Below are positions 1 through 11,515 of a stretch of 64,000 nucleotides of DNA, piece by piece. Source of the DNA: Cryptomeria japonica (lineage: Eukaryota; Streptophyta; Pinopsida; Cupressales; Cupressaceae). Location: contig NC_081408.1 of the NCBI RefSeq assembly GCF_030272615.1, forward strand, positions 203,817,113-203,881,112, in the 5' to 3' direction. Position 1 is the first letter of the stretch; each line of letters begins with the position of its first letter. Position numbers and translations under genes: made by a program. Under the pieces are notes generated by a model. The model saw nothing but the letters and a program-made list of their open reading frames with translations, did no database searches and had not been told where the DNA came from.

Positions 1-1225
1 GTTGTGTCTGAGACCATCAGCCCAATACACATTGTCAGCACTACTCTTTCCATTCAGAGAGATGGACCCTCTACCTTTGACCATACATGGTGCATCACTA
101 CCAAAGTGAACCACACCACCATCATACTCTTCCAAGGATAGAAACTTCCTCCGATCACCAGTCATATGGTGAGAACAACCATTGTCAATAATCCACTCAT
201 TGGAATTATCAAAGAGGGAGACAAGAGCCTTCTTGTCTGACACATCTTCCTTGACAACAACAAACACAATATCTTCATTTTCTTCATCTTCTGACTCCTC
301 ATTTGTGACACCTTCATCAACTACCACAAAACAGTTTCTCTGGTTTCCTTCTTTGAATTTCTTGAACCTTTCTGATTTGTCCTTGTTGTCACCATTAGGA
401 TAGTTTACAACAATATGTCCTATCCAGTTACAAGAAAAGCATTTCAAAGGGAGCTTACCTCTGTATTTATCAGTTCCTTTAGGAAGTTTCCTGGCAAGAA
501 GAGCTTCAAATGCCATCAGAATCTCCTCATCATCCATTTCTTTGCTATGTCTTGGTTCACCACTAGTGCTAGCTTCTTTTCCTTTTCTCGATGGTACAAT
601 AGAAGCTTTAAAAGCTGATTCAGTCTTTTGAACACTACCATCAAAACTATTTAGCTCATAGGCTATCAACTTTGCAATGATGGAGTCTAGGGATACCTTA
701 GTATTGTCTATTGATCTCAACTCCTGAATAGTAGCAACCCTTACTGCATAGATTGGTAATAAGGATCTCAGAACTTTGCTTACCATAGTGGAATCTTCCA
801 TTTTACCACCTGCACTCTGGATAGCTCTGACAATAGTTTTGATTCTTATTTTGTTGAATGGTCTCACCTTCAACCATCTGCATGTCTTCAAACTTCCCTC
901 TAAGGCTTTCTTCCTTAGCTTGTTTTACATGCTCATCACCACCATAGATATTTTCAAGAGTGTCCCATACTTCTTTGGGATTTACTTTATCTTGGACATC
1001 AATAAACTCAATGTCAAATAAACTACTAATTAGGGCTTCCATGACTTGCTCATTCTACTGCATCTCTCTCTTTTGGTCATCGGTGAGAGTACCGGTAGGG
1101 GAAACATAAGCATTCTCAACATAGCTCCAATGTTGAGCACCCATGCTTTTGATGTATATCTTCATTTTGTCTTTCCATATATTGAAATTATCTCTGTTGA
1201 ACTTTGGACCTTCCCTCTTCATCAT
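1..1225 (-). pseudogene. gag-pol: Copia gag and start of protease (element F), broken
   Basis: Gag is the capsid protein that packages element RNA; the following aspartic protease cuts the polyprotein. The likely start is the ATG pair at 1225, about 60 bases from the primer site. The frame continues through one TAG (near 1055, probably from CAG) into a UBN2-type Copia gag stretch (1042-803) with the typical VWDTLENIYGGDEHVKQAKE and SLRGKF motifs. Below 803 frameshifts and stops accumulate. A CCHC knuckle near 470-425 (CFSCNWIGHIVVNY) has lost its last Cys. The protease segment near 200-130 reads IIDNGCSHHMTGD, with DNG where Copia proteases usually have DSG. Integrase and reverse transcriptase are outside the window. 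The family call is firm; the copy is clearly dead. Confidence 0.85.
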
Positions 1226-1282
1226 TAGACTGGGATCTTTTCCTCAGGTAGTTAAGCTTATAACACAGAGGACCTGGAGGAT

Positions 1283-1294
1283 GCTCTGATACCA
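1283..1294 (-). other. Primer binding site, initiator tRNA-Met type (element F)
   Basis: The minus strand reads TGGTATCAGAGC, the standard plant Copia primer site complementary to the 3' end of initiator tRNA-Met. It lies two bases from the LTR end, which fixes the LTR boundary and the element orientation. Confidence 0.93.
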
Positions 1295-1296
1295 AT

Positions 1297-2794
1297 TGAT
1301 AACTCAATGATGAATGGATAGTACCAAGCCAGTACTGAGAGGGCGGGGTGAATCAGTATAGACAAAAACACAATCCTAAACCGGTTTGTCAGCAAACACT
1401 GTGCTTTGGCAGACAAATAGTAACACAGGTCTTAAATAGAGTACAACCGATAAAACCCAAAATAACTGAGACAAGCATAAACCGGTTAACACTTGTATTT
1501 TGATACAATCTAATACTTTATTTCCATTTCATCCTAGTGCATGAATAGGTAATCTATCATCAAAGATATATAAACAGCTAGATCAACATGATTTACCTTC
1601 AGACACAAATCACTTAAACCATCACATGAATAACACCACACATGACACATAGATTTTTCACATGGAAACCCAATTGGGAAAAACCACGGTGGGGATGAAT
1701 ACCCATAGGCTATTTTTGAACTCTTTAGAAGTCCACTCTGTTAGGAGCCTTGTCCGGTTAAAGACTGATATAATAGGCTCTGTTAGGAAATGATCATGTT
1801 AGGGATCACCCAGTTAAGGGATGGCTAGAATACCCAGTTAAGTGTTAAACCCTGTTAAAGGTTACCTTGTTAGAGGATTTCAAGAACTCAATTGTTTTGA
1901 GTCACCCTGTTAAAGGATTTATAGTAAGCTAGTTAAAGACACCCTGTTAAGGGATTTCCCAACTGTTGAAGTGGTTAGAGATCAATAGGTATTACAATGA
2001 TTTGGTAACAGCACTCAATGCCAATGCAGATCTGCTTTAGCTCCTTTTCACCTTCTACACTTACACTCTGCAGGTATCACTTCTCTCCTCTGGTCTGGAA
2101 AGAATCACGTTTCCCTTCACTTGGATACACACACACAACTTTTTCCAACAACCTCCGAAAGAAACACAACATCAACCTTATAGGAAATAGATAGGTCGGT
2201 AGCATAAACCCTAAACCCTAAACCTATTAGGCTAAGCAATTCAAACGGTTCAATCCTGACTGTTGGGCACATTGCATTAAATGCAACAGTCTGGAACAAA
2301 TCTCAAGATGTTCTCTAGCATTCGTTTTCCACCGCTTTCATGGTGGTTGATAACCCATCACGCATTTTCACCATTTACAGACTTTGCACATTCTCGAGGT
2401 AGATAGGAAAAAATCTCCTTCATGCAAGATCCTTCACATGCACAAGGTTGACATGGAAACATGATCTGTTCTTTATTACAATGCTAACTCATCACACAGA
2501 GTCACTGGTTGAGTCACACAGGCTTGAAGTACTTCAACCGGAAACCCTGAAGTTGAGACTACCAACTGGTAATCATACAAAGCTTCCATGTACTTGTTCC
2601 CATAACCACATGCCGGTTCACCTTGAACAAACACACCGCTTCGCTTTGGCACATATACCAATTCACAATGTTATACCGGTTCTCACATATACCGGTTCTT
2701 TGTAGCATATCAGTTCTCTCTTCTTCAACATATTGACATCAATGACAACATACAATGTCATCAGGTCCTCATACCAGTTCACATAATGCCAACA
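1297..2794 (-). repeat. 5' LTR of Copia element F
   Basis: The ends are TG and CA (plus-strand start TGATAACTC, end GCCAACA), about 1.5 kb. It contains the tract shared by many LTRs here: a run near 1340-1355 (GAGAGGGCGGGGTGAATC) and TGGAAACCC followed by GGGAAAAACC near 1663-1690. A short telomere-like stretch, CCCTAAACCCTAAACC, lies near 2208-2223. Between 1740 and 1970 the words CTGTTAGG, CTGTTAAAGG and CAGTTAAG recur irregularly. ORFs inside it are chance reading frames. Confidence 0.82.
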
Positions 2795-3405
2795 GTTGAC
2801 TCCACATAACATGCACTTTCATCTCATAAGAGGCTCCTTCCAAATTGCTTGGTGGATCCTTCAAATGAGGAAAGGAAAGGCTATATGTATGAAAACCTAA
2901 CTTTGATTTTGATCATAGTCTGACCTAGAAATGATATTTTTCCTTAATTTACTAGATTCAAACATTAAAATATTGCCAAACACATGCTCTCAAAATTCAG
3001 GGAGAAAAAGTCGAAACCAAGAGATTGCCTCTTGGTTTGACCAACGTTTTTCCAAATTTTCAGGGAAGCCACATATTGTGGTTCTAAAGTCAATTCCAAG
3101 ATTATGTGAAAATTCAAGGTGTCTAGATATGTGATATCAGGCCTCAAAGGTCAAAATAGGACATAATTAGGGCTTTTGATGAATTAATTAATTGGAAGAA
3201 TAAAAATAAAAAGGGGCACACTTAGGGTTAAGGGCCCAATTTTATGATGTATGGAGGGATAAAAGAAGACTTTAGATTTAATTTAATTAATTAATTAAAT
3301 TCTTACATGGAATTTGAAATGCAAGTTGCAAATGCAATAAGGTGGGTGCTAACCTAAGCATGGAATTGTACAGCCCATTTAAGGGTGTACAATTTACTTG
3401 CTACG
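2795..3405 (-). repeat. Partial 3' LTR of Gypsy element G4
   Basis: Its reverse complement aligns by eye with the start of the G2 LTR (38025-38580): the same run of GCACCCACCTT, TTGGGCCC, AGTGTGCCCC, CCCTAATTA and TCCTATTTTGA, then a decayed TATA region and CATTTGAAGGATCC. It begins at a polypurine tract (3406-3422). The first base is C instead of T. The remainder is cut off by insertion of element F at 2794. Confidence 0.75.
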
Positions 3406-3422
3406 TTTAGCCCCCACTTTAG
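3406..3422 (-). other. Polypurine tract of G4
   Basis: The minus strand reads CTAAAGTGGGGGCTAAA directly before the LTR, identical to the tract before the G2 3' LTR at 49146-49162. It primes plus-strand DNA synthesis in LTR elements and fixes the orientation of G4. Confidence 0.8.
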
Positions 3423-5390
3423 TAGTCATATGACACTACATGCATATGAAAGCTAAAGTACAAAAAAGTAAATATTTCATGAAAAAGTATATATCCATAA
3501 GCTTTGAGACCAAGCCCCCAAAGGTATCTACAACACACTATTAGGAACAACACCCTACAAAACCACTTTGTTAGATAATATCACAAAATCACTTAAATGG
3601 TTGCTAAGGAAGTGATGAAATTTGTGGGTAGATTATGCCCCTTGTTCTGGCTTGCTAATTAGTTAGTTGAAATAGGGTATCATGTTTACCACAACGAATT
3701 GTGATAGGAAGTGGTGACAAATTCTCACAATGAATCTTGATACAAGATTGAAGCACATCATGGAATATTTGGTAAGAAAGAGAACTAAACAACAATTCTA
3801 ACATAACTAAGAGAGTGAGGATTGGAGCTCTCTCACACAAGATGAAATATTAAGCAACAAATGTAGAATTAGGGTGTGGAAAAGAATTTCCATCAAAATT
3901 GTGAAAAAAGAGGAAAAGACCACTATTAAAGACACCCACCTTCTAGAATATAAAGGATCTTTGATAAAGATAATATCTTTAACAGGAAGGGAAGGAAGAG
4001 AGGAATACACACCTTCTCCAATATTTACGAGAAGAGGATTCCTAGGAAAACATTGCACACTTTCACTAAAAAGCTATTGTTCATGAAATATCATGTATTA
4101 TTTCAAACAAAGAATAGGTCCTAGATAAGGAAGACACATATTCTTTGCAAGAAATGACATAAAAAGGAAAGGTGAATATTTAGAAAAAGAGATAGAAGAT
4201 AGAAATTTCATCCTCACATCCAAAGTATAGATACAAGGACATCAAAGAGAGATCATTTATAAAATAAACACTCTTCTAAAATAAGGAAAGATATGGACTC
4301 ATAAAGGATATGCACGTTCACAACATAGAAGGGTTCCTTATAAAAGGTACCACTCAATGAAGAAAAGAATTTGATGCATGATTATAGACTTTCAACACCA
4401 AGGAAGAGGTCTCGATTAAGGATATGTACTTAATATCCTCATTAAGGATACTTGTTCCAATATGAAAGAATGAACTCCAAATAGGAATATATACCTCTAT
4501 AATCAATAAGAGATCCTTATAGAAGACATTACTTCATAAAGAGGAAAGTTTTAATCTAAAGAAGGAGAGGTGTTTGAAATCATTCTTGCCCCCCATACAT
4601 AGAGATAAGAGATGAGACACAAAATAGTCTATTATGTTACTTCCAAACTATGATTGCATGTGAACTTGTATGATAATGAGCCCCCAGTAACTAAGCTAAG
4701 AATTCCACATAAAGATGAGAAACATAATAGCCACTAATGTTATTTCAATATATGACAGATTGGATGAAAAATTTCAATATGACATGTGAAATTCTCTACA
4801 CTCAATGAGAGAAAAAACATGTATAAGATGGTGAGTATTGAAATGTCTTGATGAAGAAAGTAGTCTCTAGTATGAGAGTAGGCCAATAAAAAATGTTCCT
4901 TTTGCACATAAGAAAGCTTAAGAAAGGGACAGGCATAATTCATTAGGGCCTTATTTCTAGAAGAGATGATATTAGAATGAATAGAAGATAAAGCCTCATA
5001 AGTGGGATTGGAAATCTCTTGGGGATATTCATAAAGAGACTTGTCCATCATTAAAATTTCCTTATGAGTGGGATGAGTGTTGAGAAATGTAGAGGATGAT
5101 TTAATTAAGGTGAAGTCATCATTATTACATGAGGGATTCACTAGCTAGGTAATATTATATCATGTGCATTCATATTGGGAGATTTAATATTCCAATAATA
5201 AGGGTACAATATATTTTCTATCGATGAAAATAGGGGGTTTTTAATTCAAGTTGTGAAAAATTACAATATTTGACAAAATAGGGGGATTTTAATTTAGATT
5301 GTGTATTGGGAGGGGGTGACAAAAAAGGATTTTAGGGAAATATTTTTATAAAATAGGGGGATTCTTTAGTATGCCATGAACACACATTAT
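3423..5390 (-). other. 3' internal remnant of Gypsy G4, no recognised gene
   Basis: This is the stretch upstream (in element orientation) of the polypurine tract, matching the position of the non-coding region between integrase and 3' LTR in G2. A 133-codon open frame on the minus strand (5141-4740) has no motif I recognise and may be chance. At 5225-5360 AAAATAGGGGG occurs three times within a G-run-rich tract. No integrase or reverse transcriptase is seen; the body has been lost or is interrupted by elements A and B. Confidence 0.5.
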
Positions 5391-6367
5391 TGGAATCAGG
5401 GATCACTAAGAGGGGGGTGAATCAATCATCTACCGGTTACCATTTTTTTAAACTTAACTTTAAACCACTTGAAGCACACTTAAAACTAAAACACAGAAAC
5501 ATGAAACAAAAAACCAAAAGATTATAATGCCGATATTTTTACGTGGAAACCCCAATGGGAAAAACCTTGGTGGGATTTAAACCCACAATATTATTCCACT
5601 ATGGCCAGCAGTAAAACAATATTACAAAATGGGAATGCACAGGCATTCAGGTACACTTCCTAGAGCTCACTGCTCAAATTACAATAACCTGGAAGGCTAC
5701 AACCCTCAGGGAAGTCTCAATGACTTACAAAGCTTCTACGATGATGAATTACAATGTATGAACTCTGAAATAGTATAAAAAATGCCTGAATGAGTTCTGA
5801 TTAAGTATTGAATTCACTAATTATATCACCTTCTTTGTTCTTCTCTGTTCTGTCATGTACTTTGTCTCGCTCAGCTACTGGATCAAGAATTTGCACATGA
5901 AATTGTGCCAAAATGGATTCTCGATCAGGTGCCTATCACTCACATACAATTGTACCATACACCAAAAGGATCACCCACACCAAACTTATATACCAGCAAC
6001 CACAAAATAGGTCATTCATCATGTCGGTCTTAAGATGTTACATGTAGTCACATGTCGGCTTGATCGGGTCCAAAAAGATAAATGTGGATCACCAAAACAA
6101 TAAGGAAATGATGTGTCTAAGTCATCCCAATCATCCCAAACACGCTTCAATGCAGCACAATCATCAGAAAACTTACATACCCAAAATTGTTCTATTCATC
6201 CTGAAGTACTAGTTAATCAGCTAACGATTAACACACGCTTCCGGATAAGAAGAATTACAACCACTAGATCAAATCTCCATGAAGATTTTCCATCAATGAC
6301 AATCCTAAACAAATAATCAACCACTGAAAACCACTAGAAATCATTGGATGAGTGTCAATTGCCAACA
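5391..6367 (-). repeat. 3' LTR of element A
   Basis: Complete LTR of 977 bases, plus-strand ends TGGAATCAGG and TTGCCAACA. It matches the element B LTR (14648-15626, 979 bases) along its length, including the GAGGGGGGTGAATC tract near the start, the block ACGTGGAAAC followed by TGGGAAAAACC at 5541-5566, and the far end. Confidence 0.88.
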
Positions 6368-6381
6368 ATCTCCCCCTTTGG
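6368..6381 (-). other. Polypurine tract of element A
   Basis: The minus strand reads CCAAAGGGGGAGAT next to the LTR. The bases around it (GTTGCCATCAATG, then the tract, then TGTTGGCA) are the same in element D at 60840-60869, in the opposite orientation, which ties the two to one family. Confidence 0.85.
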
Positions 6382-6829
6382 CATTGATGGCAACACTCAT
6401 GAAAAATGGCTAATTGTTGAGCACTGTACATCGGTTCAGAAGAATCAAAAGAATTTATAAGGCTCCCCCTTAGAAAAAGTATTCCACTCTTCAATGTTGT
6501 ACATTTTTCACTATTTCTCTCTCCCTTTGATAGCAATTCCAAAGATGGGGTGTTGTCCAAAACTGAGAATTTACAAGTATTGTAAAAGGTCTGCATGAAC
6601 AATATTCAAAAATGCCAAGTATCCCACCCACTCTTCAAGTTATCCAAAACTATGATAAATGAACTAAATATAGTAGCATGAATTTCTAACTCCCTTATAT
6701 CAGATGACACAGTTTGTGCCATCTCCTTATATAATCCACCTTATTACTTAATATAGTCTCCAACCAGGTGCCAATTAGGTTCTAGAGTTCACCTACTCTT
6801 CTCAAAATTTTATCCTTGTTCACTTGGAG

Positions 6830-9690
6830 GCTTGAGATTTGATCATTTAGATCTATAATTTGTCATTCGATAGCTCTAGTTAATGGTACATTAGGATCAT
6901 AAGACTGAGAAATAGCAACAAGTTTTCCCTAGCAAACACCTATCTTCTTATCAATATCTACAATAAATTTGGGCTAAAATAGGAAAGATTTAAACAATCT
7001 ACCGACTTCTGATAATGTATTAGAAATAATCTACAATCTCTTATTTAGCCTCACCCTATCATCCTGAATCATCTTCTGAAAAGTCTGTAGTCTAACATCC
7101 TAAAACTTAACCAAAAAATTTCTTAGTAGCAATCTTCTTCAAAGAATCAAAAGTAGTATTTACACTGTTAATCAACTGCAACAATTTACTAGAGGGATTC
7201 TTATTGGAATCTATCTGTACAATTGGAGCCACCTTCCACAAAACATCAATCGACATCAAAATTATCTTTTTATCTTCAGATTCTAACTTTACCGAATCTT
7301 GACTGGCCTAGGCTTGCACAAGAGTTATGAGCATAAGTTTCTCTGCAGGAGACATCTCCCCAAAATTTACAGAACCATCAATATTAATAGGTATTTGAGG
7401 TAGGCTCCCTAAAACCGAAGGAGTGACAATTGTCAATTCAGCTACACCTTTACCTTTATCAAGCTCAACATCCTTGGCCTTTTCCCTCTCAACATTCTTC
7501 TTCTCTCCCTCATCCCCTATATTTGTTGCACTGGTGTTGTCATAGGGTGCAGTATCAACCTATTGAATCTCTGGGGTTGTAGAGTTGTCCACCACTGGAG
7601 GAATATCACTTGTATCACTATCAACTATAGTGTTACCTTGGTCTTCCAGATAATCCTCAAACTAAGTCTCAACCTTTCGAGTTCTGGAAAAACCTTGCTT
7701 ATCTTCTAGTTGAGATGGTTTGAATGCATCCTTGTAAAGAGGGTCATTTTAAATTATCTTTCTCTATATATCCTCCATCTCTTTCCTTACCTCCTCTACA
7801 TTTCCAACCATCAACCTGTTAATCATGTTTTTACTTGTAAATTCCTTCTTATTTGCCTCTTCAATTAGCCACTTGGCTTTGTTGTGAGTTTAATACAAGT
7901 AAAGACATTTACTAGCTCTTTCTCCTTAATTTTTCTATCAATATTACTTGCATTCATTCTTCTTGCATCAATCCAACTCTACAAATCTTTTGGAATGGAC
8001 TTTTCCAATTCAATTAATGTTTTTCTAAAATTGTGTAAATATAATAGAACTGCTTCTTCAATTTTTATCTTATCTCCTTCATCAAAATTATCATAGCATA
8101 CTCTAAGATTCTTCAAATTTTCATCAACTATTATCTCATTAATTAATTGATCTTCTCTTAATAAAGGAATAGATTCAGATTTACCTTGTTTGACATCAAA
8201 CTCAGGTTGAGCCTTGACTTTCCTTTCTGTTTTAGACCTTGCGCTAGGAATAAGATCTGATTTTGCCTTCTTGGATTATTGTTCTCCATCAAATTGTGGC
8301 TTCCTCAGCACTCAAACAAATTGTCCTTTCATCTTCGCCTTTCCTGCTTCCTCCTTAGACTCTATTTCTGAGGCTGCCAGAGATACAACAACATAGTTCC
8401 TTTTAGGTTTCTCCTTTTTCTTCAGCATACCTTTCTCGGATAGGCTAGGTTTTGTAGATTGTGCCACTGGAGCAATAGCAGACTTGGTCTCTTTCTACGC
8501 ATGACTTTCCCTTTCTTTCTTCACCACCACCTAGGTGAAACGGATCTAAACTGTCACCTCTTCAACCATCTTTGTAACTTTTATTTTTTGGGTAGGTCTA
8601 GTGAATTGCATGTGAAAGCTGATGTCCTTCTCCTTGAAAATACCAAATCTCCCTTCCTTAGTGTCTACCAGTTGATTCAAAAGGTTTTGGGCATATGCCT
8701 CAAGAGTAAGAGAGTAAATTTCATACCCCATGGGCATAATCCATACAATCCTAGGTTCCACTGCTTCCATTAGTCACTGATCCTTGTTAACCATGAAGCA
8801 GATGGTTTGTTCATACTTTTCAACAAACTCCTTAGGAATCATTTCCCTACTCTTTATTGTTTCTTGGATGGTTTTGAAATATCCCTAGAGAGAAGATATT
8901 CTCATGGTTGCATCACCAATTCCCCATAATCCTTCTTTGATCAACATGGCTACTGTTCTGTCATAGGCCCATTGGACCTTTCGCTTCACATTGGGTATCT
9001 CATTCAGGAAGTACAAATCTAAGCAAATAAGAAGTATACCATATTTAAAGGTGTTCTTTTTATCTTGCTTGATCTTCTTTAAATTTCTTAATAGCTCATT
9101 CAGGAGGGCAGTGCCCAGGTCATACTTTTTATCATCCTTAAGCATCTAGTATGCAGAGTAAAAAGCAGTACCAAAAATAGAGTTGTACCTACTTGACTAG
9201 TAAACCTTGTATCTGACTACCATCGATGAATATTTCACATCATTCTCTAGGATGTCATTTATTTTCATTGATCTGCTATCAAACTTTCAGCCTATGGTGC
9301 CTATCATGGTGTCATTTGATACTTTCCTCAAATTGGGCATGTCATCAGTTTCAGCTAGGCCTATCATGGCACAGATCGCCTGCTTGGTGATTTTGTGTGA
9401 CCTATAAACCCATATAAACTCATCATGAACATGAATAAGAATGTACCAGATCCATTCCACTTCATCAAACAATGGAAAATGCATGAACTGTAAAAATCCC
9501 TTGTCCCGAAGCACCTTATACTCAGGTTTGAGATTTCCCAAACTATTAGCCAAATGCTTGTTGTATAGGTCCAACATGTCTACATTTCCAAGATCTTCAA
9601 GGTCATAGTAAATGTAAGACATGGTATCTTCATTATAAAGAACTTTGTAGGGCATTGATGAAAATGTACCTTCTGGATCACATTGTAACA
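6830..9690 (-). pseudogene. ORF2 of the pol-less family (element A), broken and lacking its start
   Basis: Function unknown. The N-terminal domain (9690-8885) aligns by eye with C ORF2: LEYK-type K-Y-x4-KG, then VHDEFIWxxxxxKITKxAI, then a Gly/Pro-rich turn, then DLGTALLNELLRNL. A Lys/Ser-rich linker follows (about 8770-8220). A second conserved block at about 8160-7920 contains IEEAVLLYL and DARRMNASNI and recurs in E and in weaker form in C. The C-terminal part (7500-6830) is acidic, then coiled coil, with VDIDKKIG as in D. Stops and frameshifts are numerous. Compared with B, a deletion at about 9695 removes the first 30 or so codons and the ORF2 start. Confidence 0.65.
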
Positions 9691-9949
9691 AATAAAACTT
9701 TGAAATGGACTTTTATCCTTTAAAAATCTCATTTTCCATTGTAATAAATGCAACAACTGGTTATTATGATTTTCACAGTCTCATATCAAAGCATCAAATC
9801 TTCTACGAAACTCCTGGATAACAATTACACATCTGATTTAAGCCTTCTGCAACATTCCTAAATCGATTGTAGATCACCAAAGAGGGGGTTCTTAGATTTT
9901 GCATGAAAATCTCCCCCTAATGCATGAAGCCCTAGTGACCAGATGAAAA

Positions 9950-11100
9950 TCCTATACTAAATTTGGGTGCAGACCCATTGTTAGTTTAGATTCATCTTTT
10001 CTAACCCACATCTTCTCATGCTTCTCCCTGATCTCTTCTACTTTCGCTTTTCCCTTCTCATTTGAATTGTTCTTGTCCACTGGAGCACTATTCTTGCTTC
10101 TGTAGTACTTTGCAATATGAATGGTTTTGTTACATGTGTGACAAATAACATTATTCTACATAGGTTTGAATTTCATTTGATTTGGTCTTGTCCTAGACTG
10201 ATTAGAGATATGTCCAAAGATCCCACATGCATAGCATCTCTTGTTCTGAAAGTTATTCACTACTACTCTACACATCTCCAACTTGTGACAAAAATTATTG
10301 CATATGAAATATTGACCAATAAAGGTAGGAACATTATTCATGTTGTTCATTCCATTATTCATCCTACTTTTGTATTGATTCACCATATGACCAAATTATT
10401 GCAAGTAAAGCATCTACCATTGAATTTGTGAGAATTAGGCTATCTTACCAGAGGATTCTTGTTCTTATTTTGATCACATTTACAATTGCCTTGTCTAGAT
10501 CTAGAGGATTCACCTTTCTCAAATCCAAGACATCGCATGTCCTCTCCATGTCTCCAACTATCCAACATCTTATCAAGCCTTGCTGAGATAGCTTTAAATT
10601 TGTCTTTGTATTCATTAGCAGTAGCAAGTTCATTCCTTAAGGTAGCAATCTATCTTTCAATTTCTTGACTATTATTTCTTGACTATGTCAACTCAAGCTT
10701 CAACTGATCATTCTCATAGGCAAGCTTGAAGCATTCATCAGCTCTTTCCTTCAATGATTGTGCTAGATTATTCTTAATTTTTCTTCTAGTCCTCAATCTC
10801 CTTAGTCATCCTCATCACAACAGCTTGCATCTCATTATTTAAAGAAACATTCTCTCTCAAGCTTGTTAACTTCATTATCTTTTTCTCAGTATTCCATGAT
10901 CTAATCTTCTTTCTCCTTCAACTTGTCCATCAATTATTTCCTGTTGTCTAGAAATGTTTGCTTGATCCTTCAATTCATTAATGAAATCATTAGAAGCATT
11001 TAGGTTCTTCTTTAGGGTACAGATCTGTTATCTAGCTGTATTAAGATCCTCAAGTGCCACACCGAATTGTCTCTAAAAACTGCAATCCATTGAATCAATC
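9950..11100 (-). pseudogene. ORF1 of the pol-less family (element A): coiled coil plus CCHC knuckles
   Basis: Probably a Gag-like nucleic-acid-binding protein. The N-terminal half (11100-10600) is Lys/Glu/Gln-rich and coiled-coil-like but full of stops. The C-terminal part carries a series of CCHC knuckles at about 10410-10110: CFTCNN..., then FICNNFCHKLEMC, then CYACGIFGHISNQS, then CHTCNKTIHIAKY. Several have lost a ligand. Four knuckles in a row is more than the one or two usual in Copia or Gypsy Gag. The order and spacing match B. It ends in a Lys-rich tail near 10020. Confidence 0.65.
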
Positions 11101-11144
11101 TCCTAGACCTTCCTCAAGCGGTTAGGCTTCCTTAGAGAAACTAA

Positions 11145-11156
11145 GCTCTGATACCA
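11145..11156 (-). other. Primer binding site of element A
   Basis: The minus strand reads TGGTATCAGAGC, an exact initiator tRNA-Met site, five bases inside the LTR boundary at 11162. Confidence 0.9.
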
Positions 11157-11161
11157 ATTGT

Positions 11162-11515
11162 TGGAATCAGGGATCACTGAAAGGGGGGGGGGTCAATTAG
11201 CGATCTACTGGCTAGCAAATTTTTGAAACTAACTTTAAACCACGTGAAGCAAACACTTAAAACTGAAATGCAGAAACATGAAACAAACAACCACAAAATG
11301 ATAATGCTGGTATTTTTACATGGAAACCCAAATGGGAAAAACCATAGTGGTATTTGAACCCACAATATTATTCCACTATGGCCAGTAGTAAAACAATATT
11401 ACAAAATGGGAATGCACAGGCATTCAGGCACACTGCCTAGAGCTCATTGCTCTATTACAATAACCTACAAGGCTACAACCCTCAGGGAAGTCTCATTGAC
11501 TTACAAAGCTACTCC
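11162..11515 (-). repeat. Truncated 5' LTR of element A
   Basis: Matches the first 350 or so plus-strand bases of the A 3' LTR (5391-5745), including a run of ten G and the GGAAACCC/GGGAAAAACC block at 11321-11353. Homology stops after ACTTACAAAGCTACT (about 11513), where ORF2 sequence of element B begins. The missing piece is the 5' two thirds of the LTR, including its promoter. Confidence 0.8.

Larger units (their letters stand above)
1..2794 (-). mobile_element. Element F: 5' part of a Ty1/Copia LTR retrotransposon, cut by the window edge
   Basis: Reading on the minus strand from 2794 down: a 5' LTR (2794-1297), a two-base spacer, an initiator tRNA-Met primer site (1294-1283), a Copia gag and the start of the protease. 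The rest of pol and the 3' LTR lie left of the window. The LTR begins TGTTGGCATT and ends in CA in element orientation. The element sits inside the LTR of Gypsy G4, whose homology to the G2 LTR stops at 2795. The bases next to the LTR (GTTGA, 2795-2799) are the expected half of a target duplication, but the partner is off-window. Confidence 0.88.
5391..11515 (-). mobile_element. Element A: pol-less LTR element with ORF1 and ORF2, 5' LTR truncated
   Basis: In minus orientation: a truncated 5' LTR (11515-11162), an initiator tRNA-Met primer site (11156-11145), ORF1 (coiled coil and CCHC knuckles), ORF2, a polypurine tract (6381-6368) and a complete 3' LTR (6367-5391). About 4.8 kb of internal sequence contains no protease, integrase, reverse transcriptase or RNase H motif in any frame. 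It is closely related to B and more distantly to C, D and E. The bases flanking the left end (ATTAT) do not match the right end of B (CATGT), so A and B did not arrive as one intact unit. Confidence 0.82.

Noticed and set aside
803-1021. Plus-strand ORF at 776-1021
   Set aside because: Antisense shadow of the Copia gag of element F.
2208-2226. Interstitial telomere repeat (CCCTAAA)
   Set aside because: Only about two and a half units inside an LTR; not evidence of a telomere or fusion.
4740-5141. 133-codon minus-strand ORF
   Set aside because: No motif, no start context, lies in a Gypsy 3' remnant; probably a chance frame.
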